Below are positions 15,705 through 24,175 of a stretch of 28,880 bases of DNA, piece by piece. The first letter of the stretch is position 1; every line of letters begins with the position of its first letter. The stretch comes from SXXK01 sp046074645. Lineage in GTDB: Bacteria; Planctomycetota; Planctomycetia; Planctomycetales; Planctomycetaceae. Under the pieces are notes generated by a model, which ran no database searches, was not told the origin of the DNA, and saw only the letters and a list, made by a program, of their open reading frames with translations. The position numbers and the translations under genes are program-made. The DNA is taken from assembly GCA_046074645.1 (NCBI GenBank), contig JBJTOP010000004.1, positions 1-28,880 of the forward strand, given 5' to 3'.

Positions 15705-18008
15705 ATGGGCTTTCTCTCGCAGTATTTCCTGAACCCGGCCTTCTTCCTGCCGGGCGCTGCGCTGGTGCTCCTGCCCATCCTGATACACATTCTCAGCCGG
15801 CTCCGTTATCGCCGCGTGCGATTCGCCGCCATGGAATTCCTGCTTGAAAGCGAAGAGCTCAACCGCCGCCGCATTTTGCTCGAACAACTCCTGCAGCTCT
15901 TCCTTCGCATCCTCGCTGTTCTGCTCATCACCCTCCTGATCGCCCGGCTCCTGCTTGATCCCGGCCGCCTGCTGATGCTTCGCGGAGCCAGTCGTCACCA
16001 CGTCGTACTTCTTGACGACACCCTTTCGCTCCGCGAACGCGATGGCGACTCCAACCTTTTCAGGCGATCGCTTGCCACTCTCGAAACCATGCTTGTCGAA
16101 GGTGTCCGCCAGTCGGGTTCCGCGCGCGTCACAATCCTCTCCCTTTCCGATCCTCGCCGTCCCATCATCTCCGACCGTGTGCTGGATTCGGCGTTCGTCC
16201 AGGAATTGATACCGCGCCTGCGGAATCTTCCCTGCACCTTCCGCTCCGGTTCCCCCGTCGCGGCTCTCAATACCGCCCGTGATCTGCTGGCAGCAGATGC
16301 GTCTGCCGACCCGCACGTTCATATTCTCACTGATTTCCGCGCCATCGACTGGAACGACCGTCCGGAAATCACCGCGGCTTTCGCCTCGCTCCGCGCTGCA
16401 CGCGCCCAGGTGGACCTCATTCAGATCTCCCGCGGTGATTCACACCCCAACATCTCCATCGCGGGTATCACCACAGAATCGCTTGCTGCCGCCCGCGGTG
16501 TCCCATGGCGAGTCACCCTGCAGCTGCGTAACCACGGCAATTCCAAAGTCACCGGACTCCGCGCTTCTGTGCTCATCAACGGTACGCCGGTTCCTGCCAA
16601 AATTCTCATTCCGGAAATCGAACCCAATGCACAGGTCGAAGTTTCGCACGACCTTGCATTCGACACCGAAGGTCGCCAGCAGGTTGAAGTACGACTGGAT
16701 GAAGACAACCTCCAGGAGGACAACCGTCGTGTCTTCGCTGTCGAAGTTGCCGAACGCCGCTCCGTGCTCATTCTTGACGACGACGGCCAGCAGGAAGACG
16801 CTGCCTTCGTTGCTGCCGCACTCAGCGCCGACCCGGCACTCACCGGACTCGCAGCCGATATTCGCACATCCCAGGGACTGAACGCCTCCGAACTGCCACG
16901 ATACGACTGCCTGTATCTGCTCAATATCCGCGACCTGCCGGCCGACACACTGCTTGTGCTGGCTGACTACGTCCGTTCCGGGGGCGGGATCGTCTGGTTT
17001 CCCGGCGATCAGGCCAACGTCGCATGGTACTCAGAAACGCTCCGCAACCCCGGTAATCTGCTGTTCCCTGTTCCGCTTGGCGTCATCCAGGACGTGCTCC
17101 CGGATTCCCCGCTGACAGCACCCTCTGACAGCCTTCCGTTCGTTTCCCCGGTCTTCGGACCGCATCCGATTTTCACTATATATAATGCGCCTGACAGCCC
17201 TTTCCCGGATACTGTCCGCATTTCCCGTTATTTTCGTACGGAGCCCGCGTGGAAGTTCGACGACGTGGAGCGCGGGGACGGAGTGCGCACAATCATGCGG
17301 CTCAAATCCGGCGAGCCCGTCGGTTTCGAACATACGCTCGGCCGCGGCCGCATCCTGACCTTCCTCACCGGCGCCGGCCGTCGCTGGTCCAACTGGCCCG
17401 TCGCGCCTGCCGCCCCTGGCTACGTCGTCATGCACCTGCTCACACACCAATACCTGCAGAAGGCGGTGGACAGCATCCAGCTGCGGGAACTGGCCGAACC
17501 ACTGCAGCTCCAGTGGTCAGCAGGCGAGTTCACGGATTCTGTGGAGGTTTATCTGCCGGAGACCGGGAGCGACGACGAACCGGCTGCCGACACATTTGCG
17601 CGATTGCAGGCCACCCCGGTTACCCCCGCTTCCCCGCCTGCCCCCGCCGGTACTGCTCCTTCCTCTGCCACCCCGCAAATGCTCAGCCTGACCGTTCCCC
17701 AGGCCAGCAGGCCCGGTCTCTATCGCATCCGTCGCTTCCGACCGGACGGTGCTCTGAGCGACCTTGCTGTGGCCCTCAATGTGCCTCCTTCCGAAAGTCC
17801 TCTGGCCATCGCTGATCCGCCGCGAGTGATCAGCGGTCCAGAACTGGATCACGTGCGCGTGTTGAACGCCGATGCTGCTACGGCCCTCGGAGGTTCCGCG
17901 GCCGGACGTGAACTCCGCTGGATCCTCCTCGGACTGCTCGCCGTCGTCCTCATCGCCGAACAGCTCGTCTCGCTGCGTTTAAGCTATCACCCGGAGGCAG
18001 CGCAATGA
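15705..18008 (+). CDS. BatA-domain membrane protein with VWA-like region
   Basis: A 767-residue membrane protein. The N terminus is a clear BatA (PF07584-type) module: a hydrophobic segment at 12-30, the basic loop SRLRYRRVRFAAMEFL, and a second hydrophobic segment at about 62-83. A von Willebrand A-like domain follows (about 98-240), with DDTLS at 104-108, a D-x-T-x-S variant of the usual D-x-S-x-S metal site. Next is a large extracytoplasmic region (CARDB-like beta domain about 265-350, then a gatase-like region about 370-520), and a last membrane helix (about 734-755). I start at ATG 15705, which opens the BatA module; a GTG at 15603 would add 34 unrelated residues. It overlaps the next gene by ATGA (4 nt), so the two are translationally coupled. 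It is probably part of a MoxR/BatA/VWA-type envelope system. Confidence 0.85.
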   Translation: MGFLSQYFLNPAFFLPGAALVLLPILIHILSRLRYRRVRFAAMEFLLESEELNRRRILLEQLLQLFLRILAVLLITLLIARLLLDPGRLLMLRGASRHHVVLLDDTLSLRERDGDSNLFRRSLATLETMLVEGVRQSGSARVTILSLSDPRRPIISDRVLDSAFVQELIPRLRNLPCTFRSGSPVAALNTARDLLAADASADPHVHILTDFRAIDWNDRPEITAAFASLRAARAQVDLIQISRGDSHPNISIAGITTESLAAARGVPWRVTLQLRNHGNSKVTGLRASVLINGTPVPAKILIPEIEPNAQVEVSHDLAFDTEGRQQVEVRLDEDNLQEDNRRVFAVEVAERRSVLILDDDGQQEDAAFVAAALSADPALTGLAADIRTSQGLNASELPRYDCLYLLNIRDLPADTLLVLADYVRSGGGIVWFPGDQANVAWYSETLRNPGNLLFPVPLGVIQDVLPDSPLTAPSDSLPFVSPVFGPHPIFTIYNAPDSPFPDTVRISRYFRTEPAWKFDDVERGDGVRTIMRLKSGEPVGFEHTLGRGRILTFLTGAGRRWSNWPVAPAAPGYVVMHLLTHQYLQKAVDSIQLRELAEPLQLQWSAGEFTDSVEVYLPETGSDDEPAADTFARLQATPVTPASPPAPAGTAPSSATPQMLSLTVPQASRPGLYRIRRFRPDGALSDLAVALNVPPSESPLAIADPPRVISGPELDHVRVLNADAATALGGSAAGRELRWILLGLLAVVLIAEQLVSLRLSYHPEAAQ

Positions 18009-20608
18009 TCTGGTCAGCTCCTGCTGCCGACGAGACTTCACCCGCATCCACCACCGTTCCGGCCGATTCCCCCGCCCCTGCGGGTCCAGCGGCTGCTCAG
18101 GATGCCGTGCTTCCTGCAAATACTGTCCCGACCGCACCGGTGGTCGAAGCGGACACCCGCGCCTTCACCTCCACAGAACTTGACCTGCCCGAATCCACAG
18201 CAGGCATTCTCTTCGCCGTTGTCGGCCTTGCGGCACTCTTTACCATCACGATTCGCACATCACTCCGCGACACGCGGTTTCTCAGCCGCTCTGCCCGCAC
18301 ACTGCTGCTCGTTCCCCGACTGCTGGTGCTGCTGCTGCTTTTGATTGTGCTGCTCAATCCCCGCACTCGCACCCAGATCAGCCGGCTCGAGAAATCCCGA
18401 ATCGGTCTCGTACTCGACACGTCGCTGTCAATGCAGTGGCCGGCTGCTGCAGCCGGTGAAAGCCGATCAGACTCAGTGATTCGAAATCTGCTTGCTTCAC
18501 CCGTCCTCAGCGAACTCAGTCGCAACCACTCGATTTCAGTCTACACCTTCGATTCGACTCTTGCCGGGCCCTGGGCGATTGTCAGTGACGGCACAGTTCG
18601 GTTTGTTAGTCCGGACACTTCGTCAGCCCCCGCAACCGCTCCTGTCGCCACTGTTTCACTCAATAGTCCTGCTGCCACCAGCACTCCAATTCCGCTCGAC
18701 ACACCACAGCTGGTCCAGCGCTGGCAACAGTTGCTGCAGCCCCGCGGCATCGAAACTCGGATGGGCGAATCCGTGTACCAGATTGTTGGGCAAATGGCCG
18801 GCCGGACGCTCGCCGGTGTGGTTGTGGTTTCAGATGGCCGCAGCAACGCGGGGCTGGATGTCGAACCAGCCCGGCTGCGAGCAGAGCGTTCCGGAACTCG
18901 ACTGCTTTCCGTTGGCGTTGGTGATCTTCGACCGCAGCTGAATCTGCGACTTGCCGGGATGCAGTCGCCCGAGGACGTGCATCAGGGTGACCCGTTTGAT
19001 CTGCAGGTGTCTGTGCAGGGATCCGCGGCCGCCGGACAGACGGCAGTCGTGCGATTGTTCCAGCAGACGGCTGGCAGCAGTGGTTCCGATCGTCGCCAGG
19101 CAGCGGAAGAAACAATCTCCATTCCCGCGGATGGGCTGCCGGCAACGCTGCGTTTCACACAGACACTCAATGTCCCCGGCCGCTACGACTTTATTGCCCG
19201 AATCGAATCCGCGACTGGCACATCCGAGATCACGCTCACCGACAACGAACGTCGCCGGACGATCGAGGTGACCGATCGCAGAATGCAGGTGCTGATCATT
19301 TCCAGCGGTCCGATGCGTGATTATCAGTTCGTCCGGAATACTCTGTTCCGCCACAGCGGAGTCACGTCAGACGTCTGGCTGCAGTCCGTCACCGACGAAA
19401 ACTCCGGCATGGTTTCACAGGAAGCCCGACGACTGCTCACGAAATTCCCGGCTACTGAAGCAGAGCTGTTCGAATACGATGTGATTGTGGCCTTTGATCC
19501 GGACTGGTCTCGTCTATCGGGCGAGCAGCAGTCCTTTCTGAATCGTTGGGTCTCTGAACATGCTGGCGGCCTCGTGGTTGTGGCGGGTGAAATTTTTACA
19601 CCTCGACTGGCCGAGAATCCTGATGCTGTTCGTGATGTGAGCGTGCTCTACCCGGTTCTGTTATCCCGAGTTGCTCCGGGTCTGCAGTCGCCGCAGCGGG
19701 CTGAAGAAGCGTGGCCTGTGACACCCACGGCGGAAGGTCAGGTTGCTGAATTTCTCAAGATCGCCGATGCCTCGGGCAACGCCGATATTGAACTCTGGCA
19801 GAAGTTTCGGGGCATCTACCGAGCATTCCCGGTCCGCGGTCTGCGGGACGGTGCTGTGGTGCTCCTTGAACACAGCAATCCTCGATCGCGCACGGAACTG
19901 GGTTTCCCGCCATTCCTGGTCAGTCAGTTCTACGGCAGCGGTCGCTGTGTGTTTCTGGGTTCTGCGGAAACATGGCGTTTGCGAGCGATTTCACCGCAGG
20001 GGCATCAGCGATTCTGGACGAGCCTGATCCGGGAAGCCGGCCAGAGCCGTCGCAGTCGCGGTTCGGTCCGCGGACAGCTGCTGCTTGATCGCAGCGAAGC
20101 TGCCCCGGGCGAGGCCGTGGCGATCCGTGCCCAGCTCTATAACGCCGCCCTTCAGCCGCTCACCGCCGAAGAAGTTTCCATCACCATCACTGACCCCGAC
20201 GGACAACCGCTCGCCATCCCAGACCGACTCACCGCGGGTGCTCGACAGCCGGGTCAGTTCCAAACCAGTTTCAGACCTGCGAAACCTGGTCTGCATCGTA
20301 TCACGGTGCCGATCCCGGAATCTCCGGACGTGCTCACGACGACACTTGAAGTGGTCGTCCCGGGACTCGAATCCGAAAACCCTGTTCAGGATATTGAGAC
20401 GCTGACCCGCCTCACCCAGGAAACGCAGGGCCGCTATCTCCCGATGTCTGACGTCAGCACTCTTCCAGCTCTTCTTCCTGACCAAAGTCAGCCAGTGATT
20501 GTGGATGAACAGCTGAGAACTCTGTGGGATCGTGCTCCGCTGATGTACGCAGCCATTCTTCTGCTGGCGGCAGAATGGGCGTTGCGACGGATCTGGCGAC
20601 TGTCCTGA
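18005..20608 (+). CDS. VWA-domain membrane protein with glutamine amidotransferase-like region
   Basis: An 867-residue membrane protein, coupled to the BatA gene by a 4-nt ATGA overlap and preceded by GGAGG at 17993-17997, 7 nt before the ATG. After an Ala/Pro/Thr-rich N-terminal stretch come two hydrophobic segments (about 66-84 and 99-118). A VWA domain follows with a canonical metal site DTSLS (138-142) and VVVSDGRSNAG further on. Then come beta-sandwich-like regions, a region resembling the glutamine amidotransferase-like domain found in such proteins (about 425-560, with VLIISSGPMRDYQFVRNTLF), and a terminal membrane helix (about 845-862). Together with the preceding gene this is the usual planctomycete arrangement of paired large membrane proteins with VWA folds. 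The role is probably envelope protein assembly or quality control, inferred from the MoxR/VWA context only. Confidence 0.85.
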   Translation: MIWSAPAADETSPASTTVPADSPAPAGPAAAQDAVLPANTVPTAPVVEADTRAFTSTELDLPESTAGILFAVVGLAALFTITIRTSLRDTRFLSRSARTLLLVPRLLVLLLLLIVLLNPRTRTQISRLEKSRIGLVLDTSLSMQWPAAAAGESRSDSVIRNLLASPVLSELSRNHSISVYTFDSTLAGPWAIVSDGTVRFVSPDTSSAPATAPVATVSLNSPAATSTPIPLDTPQLVQRWQQLLQPRGIETRMGESVYQIVGQMAGRTLAGVVVVSDGRSNAGLDVEPARLRAERSGTRLLSVGVGDLRPQLNLRLAGMQSPEDVHQGDPFDLQVSVQGSAAAGQTAVVRLFQQTAGSSGSDRRQAAEETISIPADGLPATLRFTQTLNVPGRYDFIARIESATGTSEITLTDNERRRTIEVTDRRMQVLIISSGPMRDYQFVRNTLFRHSGVTSDVWLQSVTDENSGMVSQEARRLLTKFPATEAELFEYDVIVAFDPDWSRLSGEQQSFLNRWVSEHAGGLVVVAGEIFTPRLAENPDAVRDVSVLYPVLLSRVAPGLQSPQRAEEAWPVTPTAEGQVAEFLKIADASGNADIELWQKFRGIYRAFPVRGLRDGAVVLLEHSNPRSRTELGFPPFLVSQFYGSGRCVFLGSAETWRLRAISPQGHQRFWTSLIREAGQSRRSRGSVRGQLLLDRSEAAPGEAVAIRAQLYNAALQPLTAEEVSITITDPDGQPLAIPDRLTAGARQPGQFQTSFRPAKPGLHRITVPIPESPDVLTTTLEVVVPGLESENPVQDIETLTRLTQETQGRYLPMSDVSTLPALLPDQSQPVIVDEQLRTLWDRAPLMYAAILLLAAEWALRRIWRLS

Positions 20609-20622
20609 AGGCGACAGCCCAG

Positions 20623-20730
20623 TGGCAGTCACTTTGTCGCCGTCGTGGGTTGCGATAGTCGTCTCTCGCTCTGCGAAAGAACGGCATTGGATGTCCTTTC
20701 GCAGAGCGAAAGGCGACAAAGTGACAGCCA
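20623..20730. repeat. REP/BIME-like imperfect palindromic element
   Basis: A 108-bp intergenic inverted repeat directly after the VWA gene. The outer arms 20623-20641 and 20712-20730 (TGGCAGTCACTTTGTCGCC and its complement) match at 18 of 19 positions. The inner arms 20666-20679 and 20696-20709 (TCGCTCTGCGAAAG and complement) match perfectly over 14 bp. The left half carries a 24-nt stretch between its arms that the right half lacks. The right inner arm is itself a hairpin (CCTTTCGC-AGA-GCGAAAGG, 20695-20713). It can fold as a long cruciform or RNA hairpin and may also end the upstream transcript. The form resembles paired REP units, and dispersed copies elsewhere in the genome would be expected. 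Confidence 0.8.
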
Positions 20731-20868
20731 TGACGTGCTGGCCGCTGAATCCGTCTGTCGATCCATGAGCGATGCCGGACCTGTTTGTTGTTCCTGTTCC
20801 CGGAATCGATATGATCCCGCCTGGTGTGCTCAGAAGCAACTGCAGTCGATTCCTTAAGGAGCATTCGG

Positions 20869-21543
20869 ATGGTGGAGATGAGTTCTCGTGTATTCAGTCG
20901 TCGGGGTGTCCTTTGCGGTGTGATGCTGGCGGCCGGAAGCGGGCTGTTGCGGGCAGCGGACGAGAAAACACCGGCTGCGGACAGCTGGCAGGAACTCTTC
21001 GACGGCAAATCGCTGCGGGGCTGGGACGGCGATGCCGCGTTGTTTCGCGTGCAGGACGGGGCGATCGTGGGGGGGCGGCTGACTGAAAAGATCCCGCACA
21101 ATTACTTTCTGTCGTCGCAGCAGGAATATGGGGATTTCGAACTGCAGCTTGAGTTTCGGCTGCTGGGTGAATCGACAAATGCGGGAATTCAGCTGCGAAG
21201 TCGTCGGATTCCGGATCACCACGAGATGATCGGGTACCAGGCGGATCTCGGCCAGAACTATTGGGGCGCACTTTACGACGAGTCTCGCCGCAATCGCATT
21301 CTGGCTGCGCCCGACAAGGCACAGCTCGCAAAGGTGCTCAAACTCAACGACTGGAATCACTATCGAATCCACTGCGAAGGTCGCCGCATACAGCTGTGGA
21401 TCAACGACTTCCAGACGGTGAACTATGTTGAGGAGGACGCGGCGATTGAGCAGCGGGGGCTGCTGGCACTGCAGATTCATGGCGGCGGTCCGGGAGAAGC
21501 ACATTATCGGAAGCTGCGGATTCGGAAGCTGGGTGCTGGCTGA
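20869..21543 (+). CDS. Tat-exported DUF1080 protein B
   Basis: A 224-residue exported protein. The start at 20869 is fixed by a near-perfect AAGGAG (20856-20861) with a 7-nt spacer; a GTG at 20824 is open but lies before that site. The N terminus carries a twin-arginine signal, FSRRGVL (Arg11-Arg12), a hydrophobic stretch and a likely cleavage after LLRA. The DUF1080 domain (PF06439) covers the rest: WQELFDGKSLRGWDGD, YGDFELQLEFRLL, STNAGIQLRSRRIP, WNHYRIHCEGRRIQLWINDF, and LALQIHGG. It differs from protein A of this window in using Tat instead of Sec export and in lacking the Pro-rich tail, so they are not recent duplicates. hemB follows after an 82-nt gap holding a palindrome. Its enzymatic substrate is unknown; a glycoside role is inferred from the family. 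Confidence 0.88.
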   Translation: MVEMSSRVFSRRGVLCGVMLAAGSGLLRAADEKTPAADSWQELFDGKSLRGWDGDAALFRVQDGAIVGGRLTEKIPHNYFLSSQQEYGDFELQLEFRLLGESTNAGIQLRSRRIPDHHEMIGYQADLGQNYWGALYDESRRNRILAAPDKAQLAKVLKLNDWNHYRIHCEGRRIQLWINDFQTVNYVEEDAAIEQRGLLALQIHGGGPGEAHYRKLRIRKLGAG

Positions 21544-21564
21544 GTGGTCTGGTTGGAAAACGTT

Positions 21565-21586
21565 GGCCCGGATGATCATTCGGGCC
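21565..21586. terminator. Near-perfect palindrome between DUF1080 gene B and hemB
   Basis: A 22-bp palindrome, 6-bp GC arms (GGCCCG / CGGGCC) around a G-T pair and the self-complementary ATGATCAT. It lies 21 nt after the DUF1080 stop and 40 nt before the hemB ATG. It may act as a terminator, although no strong T-run follows, or as a dimeric operator for hemB. The sequence alone does not decide. Confidence 0.4.
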
Positions 21587-21625
21587 GGTGTGTTCAGTTG
21601 GACTTGAGAATTGTGGGAGCGTGAG

Positions 21626-22633
21626 ATGTCGAGTGGTGGCAGTTTTCCGTGGACGCGGATGCGGCGAAATCGTCGCACCGACTGGTCGCGTCGGCTGGTG
21701 CGTGAGCACGAGTTGTCCGTGAACGACCTGATCTGGCCGGTGTTTGTGGTGGAGGGAACAGGTCGGCGGGTCCCGGTTGCATCCATGCCAGGCGTGGAGC
21801 GATATTCGGTGGACGTGCTGGTCGATGAGGCGGCGCGAGCAGAGTCTCTGGGGATACCGGCTCTGGCGATCTTCCCGGTCACGCCTCTGGAACGTAAAAC
21901 GGAGGACGGAGAGGAAGCGTGGAATTCTGAGAATTTGATTTGTCAGGCGATGCGGGCAATCCGATCGGCGGGACTGAAGCTGGGGTTGATAGCGGATGCC
22001 GCGCTGGATCCATATACGACGCATGGCCAGGACGGTCTGGTGAGAAACGGCTATGTGGTGAATGACGAGACCCTGGAGGCCTTGTGTCGGCAGTCAGTGA
22101 ACCAGGCGAGGGCGGGCTGTGACGTGATCGCGCCTTCGGACATGATGGACGGCCGTGTTCGGGCCATCCGGGAAGCTTTGGACGCGGCGGGTTTTCCGCT
22201 TGTGCAGATCATGGCCTATTCGGCCAAATACGCATCTGCGTTTTACGGGCCGTTCCGGGACGCGGTGGGATCGGCGGGTAATCTGGGGAGTGGTGACAAG
22301 AAGACGTATCAGATGGACCCAGCGAACGGCTGTGAGGCGTTGCGGGAGGTGGAGCTGGATCTGCAGGAGGGTGCGGATATGGTGATGGTGAAGCCTGGAA
22401 TGCCGTATCTGGACATTTTACGGCGTGTTAAGGAGCGATTTGGGGTGCCGACGTATGCGTATCAGGTGAGTGGCGAGTACGCGATGATTTCGGCGGCGGC
22501 CGCCAATGGATGGCTCAGCCGTGACGCTGCGATGCTGGAGAGCCTGATGTGTTTTCGCCGTGCCGGTGCCGACGGTGTCCTGACATATTTTGCGATTGAG
22601 GCCGCGGAAAAACTGCGTTTGGCTCGCGGCTGA
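21626..22633 (+). CDS. hemB: Delta-aminolevulinic acid dehydratase (porphobilinogen synthase)
   Basis: This enzyme condenses two 5-aminolevulinate molecules to porphobilinogen, the step after HemL in tetrapyrrole synthesis, in the cytoplasm. The 335 residues are complete. The Schiff-base lysines are Lys201 (AYSAKYASAFYGPF) and Lys256 (MVKPGMPYLDI). The metal-loop region reads DAALDPYTTHGQDG (124-137), with Asp124, Asp128 and Asp136 where zinc-type enzymes have cysteines, so this is the aspartate, magnesium-type form as in Pseudomonas. The start at 21626 has GGGAG 6 nt upstream; a TTG five codons earlier lies before that site. A GC-rich stem and T-run overlapping the stop codon may terminate it. 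The palindrome at 21565-21586 in the leader may regulate it. Confidence 0.97.
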   Translation: MSSGGSFPWTRMRRNRRTDWSRRLVREHELSVNDLIWPVFVVEGTGRRVPVASMPGVERYSVDVLVDEAARAESLGIPALAIFPVTPLERKTEDGEEAWNSENLICQAMRAIRSAGLKLGLIADAALDPYTTHGQDGLVRNGYVVNDETLEALCRQSVNQARAGCDVIAPSDMMDGRVRAIREALDAAGFPLVQIMAYSAKYASAFYGPFRDAVGSAGNLGSGDKKTYQMDPANGCEALREVELDLQEGADMVMVKPGMPYLDILRRVKERFGVPTYAYQVSGEYAMISAAAANGWLSRDAAMLESLMCFRRAGADGVLTYFAIEAAEKLRLARG

Positions 22634-22643
22634 TAATTTTTTT
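22601..22643 (+). terminator. Terminator overlapping the hemB stop codon
   Basis: A 6-bp GC stem (GCCGCG at 22601-22606, CGCGGC at 22625-22630) with extra AAA/TTT pairing inside the loop is followed, after TGATAA, by seven T residues (22637-22643). The stem lies within the last hemB codons, so the termination signal is built into the coding sequence. The stem is short and the loop long, so strength is uncertain. Confidence 0.5.
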
Positions 22644-22941
22644 CCCCGGGAGGTCGAATTGGGGCATCCTCGAGTCGATCCGACAGAACCGTCTGCAGAG
22701 TCGGAGCATTCGGCACGTCTGGATAAACAGGCTCAACAGGCGTTGCAGGTCGTGGCTGGAAGGACAGGACTGTCAGCCGCTGTTCCCTCCCTGATGCACG
22801 AAAAAGTGCTCAGCCCCTCGAAGTTAACTTTCGATACTTCGGGTGTCTGCAGTCGGGAACTGGCTGCCGCAGAATGAACCTGCGTTGTAGAGTCATGGAT
22901 GCGGTTGCTGGAATCTGTCAGTCATTTGTCAGGGTTACCCG
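22634..22941. other. Intergenic region hemB / hypothetical gene
   Basis: About 308 bp with no convincing gene. An open frame crosses it from inside hemB, but it has no ribosome-binding site at a suitable start, no recognisable motif, and a composition unlike the genes around it. Apart from the T-run at its left end (part of the hemB terminator) I see no clear promoter or structured element. The promoter of the downstream gene must lie in here. Confidence 0.5.
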
Positions 22942-23433
22942 ATGTCGATTGAAGAGCTGCTTGAGCAGATGGAGCAGTATCGATTGCGCAGGGAACAGCG
23001 AGATTACCGGCCTGAATGGCTGCGACGATTTGTGGAAGGCGCTGCGCTGCTGTTTGAACCGCTGATCACCGTGGGCCGGGCGGGCTACGATTGTCAGCTG
23101 GACGAACGTGGCTGGCTTGTGAGCCTTTATCTGGGAACGACCGAGATCGTCGGCGGTCCTCGTGACGGCCAGGTGGATCACGTGAGTTTTTGTCTGGATC
23201 TGCTGCGACTTCAGGCGATGTTTTCAACATTAACGCGGCTGGAGTGGTATTCGGTTGCATCGCAGTGTGACGGTGCTGGTACAGGTTCCCGCGGTTTGCG
23301 TTCGCTGGTGTCAGTACACGGTGAGGTGGCAGGCGGGGGCATGGTCCGCCTCGAAATCCTCGGGGTGCCTCCGGAGATTATTCGACCTGGCCTGCATTTG
23401 CGAACAGACGGAGTATTTTACGAAACACACTGA
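22942..23433 (+). CDS. Conserved-type hypothetical protein
   Basis: A 163-residue soluble protein without signal peptide or membrane segment; I do not recognise a named family. It begins with a charged helical segment (residues 1-35, Glu/Arg/Gln-rich), then a beta-rich body (about 38-155) with the pattern of alternating hydrophobic strands, including YDCQLDERGWLVSLYLGTTEIVGG and DHVSFCLDLLRLQAMFSTLTRLEWYS. The start ATG has only a weak AGGG sequence about 8 nt upstream. It is a single-gene unit ended by a strong terminator 38 nt downstream, which supports its being real. A structural or regulatory role cannot be inferred. Confidence 0.75.
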   Translation: MSIEELLEQMEQYRLRREQRDYRPEWLRRFVEGAALLFEPLITVGRAGYDCQLDERGWLVSLYLGTTEIVGGPRDGQVDHVSFCLDLLRLQAMFSTLTRLEWYSVASQCDGAGTGSRGLRSLVSVHGEVAGGGMVRLEILGVPPEIIRPGLHLRTDGVFYETH

Positions 23434-23472
23434 AGGCGAACGCCTTCTCTGAAAATGACGTTGGGTCGGGCT

Positions 23473-23521
23473 GCGGCACTCCGGGAGAACTTCTCACTCC
23501 CCCGGAGTGCCGCGTTTGTTT
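23473..23521 (+). terminator. Strong rho-independent terminator of the 163-residue gene
   Basis: A perfect 13-bp stem (GCGGCACTCCGGG at 23473-23485 and its complement at 23501-23513) with a 15-nt loop, followed by the T-rich GTTTGTTTG. It starts 39 nt after the stop of the hypothetical gene. The stem is unusually long and GC-rich. Confidence 0.8.
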
Positions 23522-24167
23522 GCGGCTGCGTCTGGTCGGAGTGGTGTGGGTTACTTCTGCAGAAACTGCAATTTGCTGCTGGCTTCTGCAGCATGAATAT
23601 TGAACGAGTGTGTTTTTCTGCCGACCGATCCCGATGGCTTCGGTTGAAAATGCCGAACGCGTCGTTTGAGCACAAAATCGCAGAATTTCCGTGTTTCATC
23701 CGTCTGGACTTCGGAAACGTGCGTTCGATATCAACCGCCCGTCCTGTTGCAGCAGAGGCCCGTCAGGAAGCGGGTTGGATGCCACAGCGGGACATCCGGC
23801 TGTTGTTGGATGCCATGGAGGGCACAGCAGCAAATGGATTCATCGTCACCGATTTCCGGTTATCCACGTGGCTGTGTTGTCTGATGCTTCTGATGGAGTT
23901 TCAGCGAGCAGATGCTGGGAAATCGTTCGTGCTGAATTCAGAGCATCGAATGCGGGCTGCGGCAGAATCTGCTGCAGTGTCGAGGCCTGAAGGGAGTGCG
24001 GGCGAATGCGGGATTCGATAATTACAACGCAACAAAGGAAGCAACGAACATTTTTGCGGTGCGCGCACTTCGGCATCTGCGAAATCAGAACAGGCATTTT
24101 GCCGCCGGTAAAAACACGGCGACCCTGAGCTTTGTGCTGATTGTGCTGATGCCGACGGGCTGACTCT

Positions 24168-24175
24168 GCCGATAT
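24168..24175 (+). promoter_or_regulatory. Sigma-28-type -10 box candidate
   Basis: GCCGATAT matches the FliA-type -10 consensus GCCGATAA at 7 of 8 positions and lies 58 nt before the start codon of the sigma-28-family gene, a sensible promoter distance. The expected TAAA -35 box about 15 nt upstream is absent (ATGC there), so autoregulation is only a hint. Confidence 0.25.

Noticed and set aside
17171..17190. A perfect TATAAT (17181-17186) in an AT-rich patch inside the BatA gene
   Set aside because: There is no -35 box at a suitable distance and no downstream start that would need an internal promoter; the bases encode a normal stretch of the protein.
22590..22877. A 95-codon open frame starting inside hemB
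   Set aside because: It begins within hemB in another frame, crosses the hemB terminator, and shows no recognisable features.
23455..24021. A 188-codon plus-strand open frame between the hypothetical gene and the sigma factor gene
   Set aside because: It encodes straight through the strong terminator hairpin, lacks a ribosome-binding site, and its product has no domain and an odd Cys/Trp/Arg-rich make-up.
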